5,156 nucleotides of DNA from Nitrococcus sp. (GTDB lineage: Bacteria; Pseudomonadota; Gammaproteobacteria; Nitrococcales; Nitrococcaceae): positions 1-5,156 of the forward strand of contig JAKDMK010000205.1 of assembly GCA_030452365.1 (NCBI GenBank). The letters are read 5' to 3'. The notes beneath the pieces are model-generated. The model was not told the origin of the DNA, ran no database searches, and saw only the letters and a list, made by a program, of their open reading frames with translations. Position numbers and translations under genes: made by a program. Positions 1 through 5,126 of the stretch are shown here, in pieces; positions within the stretch are counted from its first letter, which is position 1, and every line of letters begins with the position of its first letter.

Positions 1-2
1 AA

Positions 3-1055
3 ATGCTGGTTACTATGGAAATCGGCGTTACGACGGAAACGTTGCTAAGATTTATAGTAACCCCGAATCACAGAGGCCTTAAGTATTTATGGGCACCATA
101 TGTAATTCGGAGGGGCGGCCCGTATGAATGCATTATTATGCCTAATATGCAGCCACTCGCGTTTGTTCCTAATCCGAAACTGAGCGTTCTGCACGATCTT
201 ACGTACAAGGTGGTTTCACGCTATTTACCGCTTAAACGGTATCTGTATTTGGATCTACTCACACGGTACCATTTATATACAAATGCCGCGGTTGCTTGTA
301 TCTCAGAAGCTACGAAGTTGGATCTCAACCGATTTTACCCTTACAGCATGAGGAAGACGTGTCCTAACTTGCCTAACGGACTACCTTTCAATCTTTCAGA
401 TATCTCGAGGCCAAGTCTCTCTGAGGTAGATAAAAGGCTCTCCGATACTACAGGGCTTGATCTTGTGTTTGTCGGGCGGATTAATTACCTGAAAGGTTTT
501 GATCGGGTCTTGGAGATTTGTAGTGTGCTCGACGGGCGGCTGAGAGGATCCAGTATTGAGAGTGTAACTGTGCATGTCGTGGGGAAACAGACGCCCGATA
601 GCCGAGACCTGCTTGCTTCGAAGACATTCCAGCATGTTAGGTTGAATATATGTGGGTACGTGAACCGCGATAAGTTGCATGCCCTGTATGCACGTTGCGC
701 CTATTGTCTATTTCTCTCCCGTAATGAAGGGTTTGGTTTGCCAATAATCGAGGCGCTGTGGGGCGGCTGCATGCCGATTCTATCCGACATCCCCATATTC
801 CGCGAGGTGATGGGACCTGATTTTCCGCTGTTCTACGGGAATGGATCAGGGGGTGATGCGGTCGTTGATTGTATGCTTAAGGTGCGGAGCGACCCCCAAT
901 ACAGGAGCGAGATCCTCACCATGATGGAGAACGCGCTAGAGCGCCATCGCGATGGATACCAACGCGCGGCGCAGACGTTGCTGGCGTGGATCGAGAGTAC
1001 GCAGAGGCGGCAGAAGCCGCTCTCCGGCAGCGCTTATGGACTTCATCATGATTGA
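3..1055 (+). CDS. GT4-family glycosyltransferase, 5'-truncated by the window edge
   Basis: Probable cytoplasmic retaining glycosyltransferase of the GT-B fold (GT4, 'glycosyl transferases group 1'), moving a sugar from a nucleotide donor to a growing surface polysaccharide. Numbering from the first in-window ATG, HDLTY (64-68) and CISEATKLDL (99-108) are typical of the end of the acceptor-side domain. VFVGRINYLKGFDRVLEI (155-172) is the start of the donor-side Rossmann domain, with the phosphate-contacting Arg159 and Lys164. NEGFGLPIIEAL (241-252) carries the E-x7-E pair Glu242/Glu250. In the family HDxxY normally lies further from the N-terminus and the first strand and glycine loop are absent here, so the gene most likely begins before the window and the ATG at 3 is not a reliable start. 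The 5' part is AT-rich and the last 50 or so residues are GC-rich and unlike the family core. Donor and acceptor cannot be deduced. Family call confident; role in a polysaccharide cluster inferred. Confidence 0.88.
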   Translation: MLVTMEIGVTTETLLRFIVTPNHRGLKYLWAPYVIRRGGPYECIIMPNMQPLAFVPNPKLSVLHDLTYKVVSRYLPLKRYLYLDLLTRYHLYTNAAVACISEATKLDLNRFYPYSMRKTCPNLPNGLPFNLSDISRPSLSEVDKRLSDTTGLDLVFVGRINYLKGFDRVLEICSVLDGRLRGSSIESVTVHVVGKQTPDSRDLLASKTFQHVRLNICGYVNRDKLHALYARCAYCLFLSRNEGFGLPIIEALWGGCMPILSDIPIFREVMGPDFPLFYGNGSGGDAVVDCMLKVRSDPQYRSEILTMMENALERHRDGYQRAAQTLLAWIESTQRRQKPLSGSAYGLHHD

Positions 1056-1155
1056 CTTTGGGAATGTGTGACTTGCCTTGTCTAATCTGGCACGCCAGGT
1101 TGGGCTCAACGCCGCTCGGCGGTGGGGGCAAAGGTGCGCTGCATCAATCTCGCCG

Positions 1156-1428
1156 CTATTCCTTGAAAACATCGGCATGTGCGCCCGTTCTTGCCAACTG
1201 CAATTCGTCGCCGACGATCCGGTAGAGCAATAGCCAGTCGGGTTCGATGTGCGCGTTCCGGTAGCCCTTCCGTTCGCCCTTGAGTGGATGGTCAAGATTG
1301 GAAGGCGGTAACGGCTGTTGCTCAATGAGGAGTTGGAGCAATATGCGCAGCTTGGTCATGTCCTTACCGCGTTTGCCGGCCTGCTTAACGTCGCGCTTGA
1401 ATTTCGAGGAGCTGACCGGTAGCAACAT
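1156..1428 (-). CDS. yafQ: YafQ-family type II toxin, ribosome-dependent mRNA endonuclease
   Basis: A 90-residue RelE/YafQ-superfamily toxin. Known members enter the ribosomal A site, cut mRNA and so stop translation and growth; the partner antitoxin neutralises them. Similarity to E. coli YafQ as I remember it runs almost end to end, for example KRGKDMTKL near residue 20, DHPLKG at 46-51, KGYRNAHIEPDWLLLYR at 54-70 and the end RTGAHADVF at 80-88. The residues aligned with the YafQ active site are present: His47, His60, Asp64, Arg80, His84 and Phe88, each offset by three from E. coli YafQ numbering (His50, His63, Asp67, Arg83, His87, Phe91). The toxin therefore looks intact. Its ATG overlaps the antitoxin stop by one base (TAATG), and the nearest AGGA lies about 14 nt upstream inside the antitoxin gene, which suggests translational coupling. 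It stops with TAG and converges on the glycosyltransferase. Confidence 0.93.
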   Translation of the reverse strand: MLLPVSSSKFKRDVKQAGKRGKDMTKLRILLQLLIEQQPLPPSNLDHPLKGERKGYRNAHIEPDWLLLYRIVGDELQLARTGAHADVFKE

Positions 1429-1685
1429 TAGAGATCCAAGTCCTGGAACAAATCATCGGCGCTCACGAAGCGCTGGCCACGGCCTGCTTCTAACTCGTCC
1501 ATGGCTTTGGTCGTGGCGGCGTTGGGTACCTGCACGGTGAACGGCAGGCGTTGTTCCGCGGCGACTCGCAGCAGGAGCAGGCGGATGGCGTCGGAGACAG
1601 ACAGACCCATCGCTTCCAAAGCGGCGGTAGCGCGTGCCTTGGTTTCGCTGTCGATGCGGGCGCGAACGACGCTATCAGTGTTCAT
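1428..1685 (-). CDS. dinJ: DinJ/RelB-family antitoxin (ribbon-helix-helix)
   Basis: An 85-residue antitoxin for the adjacent YafQ-like toxin. In this family the N-terminal half dimerises into a ribbon-helix-helix that binds the operon's operator, while the C-terminal half wraps around and inhibits the toxin. Residues 6-12 (VVRARID) form the expected DNA-contacting strand, followed by a helix, the turn around MGLSVSDA (26-33) and a second helix through VAAEQ (41-45). LPFTVQVPN (47-55) and the acidic end SADDLFQDL (75-83) match the toxin-binding part of DinJ. I chose the ATG at 1685 because GAGGA lies 7 nt upstream and the protein then begins just before the conserved strand. A longer frame reaches 1742, but its 19 extra residues are unlike DinJ and run through the predicted promoter. 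It is the first gene of the operon, as usual for RelB/DinJ antitoxins, and probably represses its own promoter. Confidence 0.92.
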   Translation of the reverse strand: MNTDSVVRARIDSETKARATAALEAMGLSVSDAIRLLLLRVAAEQRLPFTVQVPNAATTKAMDELEAGRGQRFVSADDLFQDLDL

Positions 1686-1691
1686 GGGAAT

Positions 1692-1699
1692 GTCCTCTT
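1692..1699 (-). promoter_or_regulatory. Ribosome binding site of the antitoxin gene
   Basis: Read on the minus strand this is AAGAGGAC. Its GAGGA core stands 7 nt before the ATG at 1685, an efficient spacing. It decides the antitoxin start in favour of 1685 over the in-frame ATG at 1742. Confidence 0.8.
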
Positions 1700-1713
1700 G
1701 GTTTGAGAACTCA

Positions 1714-1742
1714 ACTGTAGCTCCGGTGTAGCTACAGATCAA
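1714..1742 (-). promoter_or_regulatory. Predicted sigma70-type promoter of the toxin-antitoxin operon
   Basis: On the minus strand, TTGATC (1737-1742, 4/6 match to TTGACA) and TACAGT (1714-1719, 4/6 match to TATAAT) are separated by exactly 17 nt. Transcription would start near 1707, giving a short leader of about 20 nt that contains the antitoxin ribosome binding site. The hexamers are imperfect, so the prediction rests on spacing, position and overlap with the operator-like repeat. Confidence 0.5.
1715..1737. promoter_or_regulatory. Operator-like inverted repeat for antitoxin autoregulation
   Basis: CTGTAGCT (1715-1722) and AGCTACAG (1730-1737) are perfect 8-bp inverted arms around a 7-nt spacer. 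Inside it, TGTAGCTACA (1727-1736) is itself a perfect 10-bp palindrome, and the half-site TGTAGCT recurs as a direct repeat at 1716-1722 and 1727-1733, 11 bp apart (about one helical turn). The element fills the space between the predicted -35 and -10 boxes of the TA operon. A bound ribbon-helix-helix antitoxin would therefore block RNA polymerase. An additional short inverted pair, TTGAG/CTCAA (1703-1714), lies just downstream and may be a second site. Symmetry is observed; binding by this antitoxin is inferred. Confidence 0.65.
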
Positions 1743-1772
1743 TCGGCGGCCTTGATATTGGTGGGGGTAGTA

Positions 1773-4019
1773 ATGGCGTGTCTTCGTTATGTCTTATTGT
1801 TGGTCGTGGGTTTAGCTGGGACGCTGCTGCACGACGGCGCACTTGCCGATGATAGGCCGCTCGTGCTGGCCGAAGGCGCGGCGAGCGCATACGCCATTTA
1901 TTCCGCGCCGTCCGCACCGGCGGCTGTAGGCCATGCGGCGCGCGAGCTCGCACGATTTCTCGAACAGATCACTGGCGCCGAGTTTCCGCTCGTGCACGAC
2001 CGGAGCGCGGTGTCTGGACCACTGCTGGTCGTGGGCTGGAATCGGCTGGCGCAGGAGAGCGTAGGCGGTGAGCTTCAGCGCAGTAGCCTCGGCAGTGATG
2101 GCTTCGAGATTCATACCTCTGGGGAAAACCTCTACTTCGTGGGCGGCTCGCCGAGGGGCACGCTGTACGCGGTGTATTACTTCCTGGAGGAGTATCTGGG
2201 CTGCCGCTGGTACTCATCCGAATTCTCCGTCATTCCGGATCAGCCTACGATCCGGCTCGCCGCGATCCATGTGCGCGAGGTTCCGCGGTTTCACTACCGC
2301 GAGGTTTTTTCCGGGGATGCCGATGATCCCGCCTTCAGCGCCCGCAATCGTCTTAACGGGCAACTGGGCCACCGAATCGGCCGCAAGCTTGGCGAGCAAC
2401 ACGGCGGCTATGTGGCGGTGCGTAGCCTCGGTATATTCCGGCTGGTGCCGCCGAAGATCTACCGCGAGAGCCATCCCGAGTACTATGGCGGCGGCCAGCT
2501 GCGTTTTGGCAATGAGGCGGTCCGGGATATTGCAACGGCTGCGGTTAAGAAACAGCTCGCGAAGTGGCCGCAAGAGCCCTACTACTTAGCGATTCCACAC
2601 GCCGATCGCGGCTCGTACTATCGCGGCGGCAAAGACGGGGAGCTCATCGAGGAAGGCGGTGCGCCGAGCGCGGCCTATGTGGACTTCGTGCGGTTCATAG
2701 CGGAGGCGGTGCAGACGGACTTCCCCCACGTGACGGTGCTCGCGCAAGCCTACCTTTGGAGTCGGAAACCGCCGACACAGGCAGACTTGCCGGACAACAT
2801 GGGGGTGATGAGCGCGGATATCGAGGCGGATTTCTCCGAGCCCTTGAGCGCTGCCGGGAATCGCGATTTCCTTGAGGATCTTGACGGCTGGGCACGGCTA
2901 ACCGAACAGATCCTGGTCTGGGATTACATCACCAACTTCGCCGGCTATTTGCAGCCCCACCCGAACCTTCACGTGTTGGGGCCTAATGTGCGGGCACTGG
3001 CCAAACGCACGGCCGTCGAAGGGGTCTTCGAGCAGGGCTCCTACGGCACCGAGGGCGGGGAATTCGCGGAGCTTCGGGCCTGGGTGCTGGCCAAGCTGCT
3101 ATGGGATCCTTATCAGGATGCCGAGGCGCTGATCGCCGAGTTCATCCAGGGCTATTACGGACCGGCCGCGCCTTATATCCAGGAGTACATCCATGCATTG
3201 CATGCTTCGGCCAAGCGCCATCACACCAATCTCGCGGTAAAAACCCCGCCCACGGTGTCCTATCTCAGCGCCGAGTTGCTGCGCAAGGCCGACGGGCTGT
3301 TCGCCAAGGCCGAGCAGGCCGCGGCGGGCCACGCGCAGTTCCTGCGTCATGTGAAGGCCGCTCGTATAGCGGTTGACTATGCCGTTTTGATGAACCGGGC
3401 AAGGCTGGAATCGCGCGCGGGCGGCGCGGATGACGACTGGGCGATGGAGGAGCGCCTGGACCGTTTTGCTCGATATCTGGAGCTCGCCAAGGTCAGCGCC
3501 TACCGCGAGGGCGGGAGTACGGCGGAGCTCCTGGATCGGTTGTCCGTAGCGAGGCATTTAGCGCATACGCCGCCGCAGTGCCGGCGCGCCAGCGCCGGGG
3601 ACTGCATAGTGGTTCAGGAGATCAGCTTTCGGCTCGCGGGTGATGCCCGCATCGTGGCCGATGCCTCGGCCTCGGATGGGGCCGCGGCGCGCATGGCGGG
3701 TGATAGTCCGGTGTGGGGTATTCAGTTGCCGCTTGAGCAGCTCTTGCCAAAGACGGGTAAGTGGACCGTGTGGATAACCGCGCGCGCGATCGGCGCCCAA
3801 GGTAAGGACGACGCGCCGGCGATGCGCCTCGGCATCTATCCGGGCGTAAAGCGCCAAGTCCGCCTGGCCGAGGTCCAGGATGGGCAATATCACGCGTTTC
3901 GCCTGTCGGGGCGCTGGAAATATGACGAAGATCGCTCGGCATGGATCGCCCCGCCCAACTCTGATGCGATTGAAGCGCTGTATATCGACAGGATCTTTGC
4001 GGTCAAGCAGGGGATGTGA
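1773..4019 (+). CDS. Secreted DUF4838-domain protein, glycoside hydrolase-like
   Basis: A 748-residue exported protein of the poorly characterised DUF4838 family; members resemble GH20/GH67-type glycosidases, but I know of no established substrate. From the ATG at 1773, residues 1-25 form a Sec signal peptide (Arg5, hydrophobic stretch 6-19, cleavage after ALA at 23-25). A region like the non-catalytic N-terminal domain of GH20/GH67 enzymes spans about 30-165 and ends in RGTLYAVYYFLEEYLGCRWY (128-147), very typical of the family. The DUF4838 core spans about 170-470, with HPEYYGG (234-240), VWDYITNF (382-389), GVFEQGSYG (417-425) and KLLWDP (441-446). A helical segment follows, then a beta-rich C-terminal region (about 612-748) resembling a carbohydrate-binding sandwich. 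I prefer ATG 1773, preceded by GGGGGT, over the in-frame TTG at 1752, because it places the signal peptide at the N-terminus. It probably acts on a glycan in the periplasm or outside the cell; catalytic residues cannot be assigned by eye. Confidence 0.85.
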   Translation: MACLRYVLLLVVGLAGTLLHDGALADDRPLVLAEGAASAYAIYSAPSAPAAVGHAARELARFLEQITGAEFPLVHDRSAVSGPLLVVGWNRLAQESVGGELQRSSLGSDGFEIHTSGENLYFVGGSPRGTLYAVYYFLEEYLGCRWYSSEFSVIPDQPTIRLAAIHVREVPRFHYREVFSGDADDPAFSARNRLNGQLGHRIGRKLGEQHGGYVAVRSLGIFRLVPPKIYRESHPEYYGGGQLRFGNEAVRDIATAAVKKQLAKWPQEPYYLAIPHADRGSYYRGGKDGELIEEGGAPSAAYVDFVRFIAEAVQTDFPHVTVLAQAYLWSRKPPTQADLPDNMGVMSADIEADFSEPLSAAGNRDFLEDLDGWARLTEQILVWDYITNFAGYLQPHPNLHVLGPNVRALAKRTAVEGVFEQGSYGTEGGEFAELRAWVLAKLLWDPYQDAEALIAEFIQGYYGPAAPYIQEYIHALHASAKRHHTNLAVKTPPTVSYLSAELLRKADGLFAKAEQAAAGHAQFLRHVKAARIAVDYAVLMNRARLESRAGGADDDWAMEERLDRFARYLELAKVSAYREGGSTAELLDRLSVARHLAHTPPQCRRASAGDCIVVQEISFRLAGDARIVADASASDGAAARMAGDSPVWGIQLPLEQLLPKTGKWTVWITARAIGAQGKDDAPAMRLGIYPGVKRQVRLAEVQDGQYHAFRLSGRWKYDEDRSAWIAPPNSDAIEALYIDRIFAVKQGM

Positions 4020-4148
4020 CGGCTTCGTCGGTTCAGTACAGAATTAGCACATCTGCCTCGGCGCTTTCCTCATGGCATCAGGCGATGCGCGGAAGCATTT
4101 ACGTAAGCTTGGAGGAGCGGCTGCCGCCTCGAGCGGCGCCGCGTCCGC

Positions 4149-4400
4149 TTACTTGAAGACGTCCTCCAGGCGCTGGGCATCGAGTAATTGCACGCCCCAA
4201 CGCTCTAGCTCGGCCGGCGCGGCGCCGGCCAGGCGCCGCTGGAACGCGGTCGGCAGAGGACCGAACTTGCGCTCCAACTGCCGGGCCAGTAGCGCCGCCT
4301 GACCTTGGCTGCGGCCCTCCTCTCGGCCCTCCTCTCGGCCCTTCTGCAGGCCCTCCTCCTTCCACTCCTTTTTCCACTGCTCGATGCGCTCGGCAAGCAT
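4149..4400 (-). CDS. rpnS: Predicted intragenic small protein (RpnS-like, 83 aa) within rpn
   Basis: An in-frame internal start inside the Rpn gene. The ATG at 4400 (Met239 of the long protein) has GGAGG 8 nt upstream, better than the initiation signal of the long form. The product would be 83 residues: an amphipathic, charged helix (MLAERIEQWKKEWKEEGLQ), the GREEGREEGR repeat and the whole DUF4351 region ending in EDVFK, without any nuclease residue. In E. coli, rpn genes have been reported to produce such short C-terminal forms from internal ribosome binding sites, which bind and neutralise the long toxic nuclease. By analogy this would be a nested antitoxin. The start signal is seen directly; expression and inhibition are inferred, and the distance from E. 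coli rpn is considerable. An SD-like GGAGG can also arise from ordinary Glu-Val coding (GCG GAG GTC). Confidence 0.6.
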   Translation of the reverse strand: MLAERIEQWKKEWKEEGLQKGREEGREEGRSQGQAALLARQLERKFGPLPTAFQRRLAGAAPAELERWGVQLLDAQRLEDVFK

Positions 4401-5114
4401 GGTTCTGACCTCCGCGAGATCGGCAAGCTTGGCAGTGTCCACATCCACGGCCTTGGTGGGGATAAGCACCTGGCACAGCCACGTGGCGATGTCGCGCTTC
4501 AAGACCTGCCGGCTGGGCTCGGCCAGGGCGGCGAGCAACTCGTCCACCAAAGCGCTGAGCTGCTCGGACGTGCGGCAGTTCTCCAGCCGAAACAGCAATC
4601 CGACCAGCGAGTCCGCCTTGCCCTGAGGGAAGCGGTGCTCCTCGATGAGATAATACCGCATGCGCGGCTGGTACGCCCATAGCGCGCTGCCGGGCGGAAC
4701 ATCGAGCAGCGGCTTGACCGATGTGGCCGCGCGCCAGCGCGCATCGCCGTTGTAGAGCACCAGCGGAAAGACCGGCGGCAGCCGCCCGGCCGGCGTGAGC
4801 CGCCCCTCCTTGATCAGGTGCTGATAGAGCAGCCCGACGTAGACCAGCACGCGCACCGCCATCCAGGGATCACGCCGAGACTGGAACTCCAACAGCAGAT
4901 AGAGATAGACCTCACCGCCCGCCTGGCGACGCACGCGATAGATCATATCACCCTCGCGCCTGTCGAGCCCCGGGCCGTGGAGCTTGGCGTTGACCCGCTC
5001 GAGCGTGCTGAAGTCGAGCTCCGCCACCCAGGGCGCATCGACGAAGGACCTGATGAGGTCCTCGACCAGCTCGGGGTGGGCGAAGAGCAGGTGATAGCCG
5101 CTGTCGTGCTGCAT
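4149..5114 (-). CDS. rpn: Rpn-family PD-(D/E)XK nuclease with C-terminal DUF4351
   Basis: A 321-residue member of the Rpn (YhgA-like, 'putative transposase' PF04754) family. Characterised E. coli Rpn proteins are toxic DNA endonucleases that promote RecA-independent recombination and have been linked to anti-phage defence. The start MQHDSGYHLLFAHPELVEDL (1-20) is the family's usual N-terminus. Asp56 in EGDMIYRV and Glu76-Phe-Gln78 in YLLLEFQS give the D...ExQ nuclease signature, followed by the Arg88/Tyr92 helix and PLVLYNGD (117-124). A charged repeat linker (about 245-270, GREEGREEGR) leads to DUF4351 (about 272-320), so the protein looks complete and active. No Shine-Dalgarno precedes the ATG at 5114, and the frame stays open for 14 codons to the window edge, so a slightly longer N-terminus cannot be excluded. 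It converges on the DUF4838 gene. The family is often annotated as a transposase, but no inverted repeats or DDE motif support that. Confidence 0.9.
   Translation of the reverse strand: MQHDSGYHLLFAHPELVEDLIRSFVDAPWVAELDFSTLERVNAKLHGPGLDRREGDMIYRVRRQAGGEVYLYLLLEFQSRRDPWMAVRVLVYVGLLYQHLIKEGRLTPAGRLPPVFPLVLYNGDARWRAATSVKPLLDVPPGSALWAYQPRMRYYLIEEHRFPQGKADSLVGLLFRLENCRTSEQLSALVDELLAALAEPSRQVLKRDIATWLCQVLIPTKAVDVDTAKLADLAEVRTMLAERIEQWKKEWKEEGLQKGREEGREEGRSQGQAALLARQLERKFGPLPTAFQRRLAGAAPAELERWGVQLLDAQRLEDVFK
4312..4359 (-). repeat. 12-bp tandem repeat encoding the GREE-type linker of Rpn
   Basis: On the plus strand the 12-mer CGGCCCTCCTCT occurs perfectly at 4312-4323 and 4324-4335, followed by degenerate copies at 4336-4347 (CGGCCCTTCTGC) and 4348-4359 (AGGCCCTCCTCC). 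On the coding strand each unit adds four residues (GREE-like, GLQK in the diverged copy). A 12-bp unit keeps frame, so copy number could change by slippage without destroying the protein, altering the spacing between nuclease and DUF4351. Confidence 0.85.
4409..4413 (-). promoter_or_regulatory. Internal Shine-Dalgarno (GGAGG) within rpn
   Basis: Minus-strand GGAGG ends 8 nt before the in-frame ATG at 4400. It is the strongest ribosome binding site seen in the window and lies deep inside a coding region, directly before the C-terminal helix and DUF4351. It is the main evidence for the nested small protein. Confidence 0.6.
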
Positions 5115-5120
5115 GGCGGC

Positions 5121-5126
5121 AGTATA
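5121..5126 (-). promoter_or_regulatory. Possible -10 box placed for a leaderless rpn transcript
   Basis: Minus-strand TATACT (5/6 match to TATAAT) is followed by six bases and then the A of the rpn ATG at 5114, which is where transcription would be expected to begin. No convincing -35 box lies 16-18 nt upstream (CCCTTT/CCCCTT there) and there is no extended -10. The call is therefore tentative, but it would explain the lack of a Shine-Dalgarno before this start. Confidence 0.3.

Noticed and set aside
1087..1124. Short inverted repeats CTGGC-AC-GCCAG (1087-1098) and a 6-bp hairpin CGCCGC/GCGGTG (1110-1124) between the convergent glycosyltransferase and toxin genes
   Set aside because: The first has too short a loop for an RNA hairpin, the second is short with a wobble pair, and neither is followed by a T-run on either strand, so I do not call a terminator.
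1280..1731. Two plus-strand open frames opposite the TA genes
   Set aside because: They are compositional shadows with arginine/serine-rich products and no family resemblance; the minus-strand antitoxin and toxin explain the region.
1686..1742. N-terminal extension of the antitoxin to an ATG at 1742 (19 extra residues)
   Set aside because: The extra residues are unlike DinJ/RelB and overlap the predicted promoter and operator, and the ATG at 1685 has a well-placed GAGGA.
1752..1772. TTG start for the DUF4838 gene, 7 codons upstream of the ATG
   Set aside because: No good ribosome binding site precedes it. The ATG at 1773 gives a normal signal peptide directly from the N-terminus.
4020..4148. 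Possible terminator or small gene in the 129-bp gap between the DUF4838 and rpn genes
   Set aside because: The only hairpin (around 4113-4130) needs a bulge and has no T-run. A plus-strand frame starting at 4072 runs into the antisense of rpn and has no recognisable protein features.
4305..4682. Plus-strand open frame of 125 codons with a leucine/alanine-rich hydrophobic N-terminus, opposite rpn
   Set aside because: It is the antisense reading of the rpn repeat and its flanks. The hydrophobic pattern comes from reading the GAG/GGC-rich linker backwards, and the Rpn protein on the other strand has clear family motifs.
4149..5114. Reading the Rpn gene as an active transposon or insertion sequence
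   Set aside because: Despite the 'putative transposase' label used for this family, the protein has PD-(D/E)XK nuclease residues rather than a DDE motif, and I found no terminal inverted repeats or target duplications at its ends.
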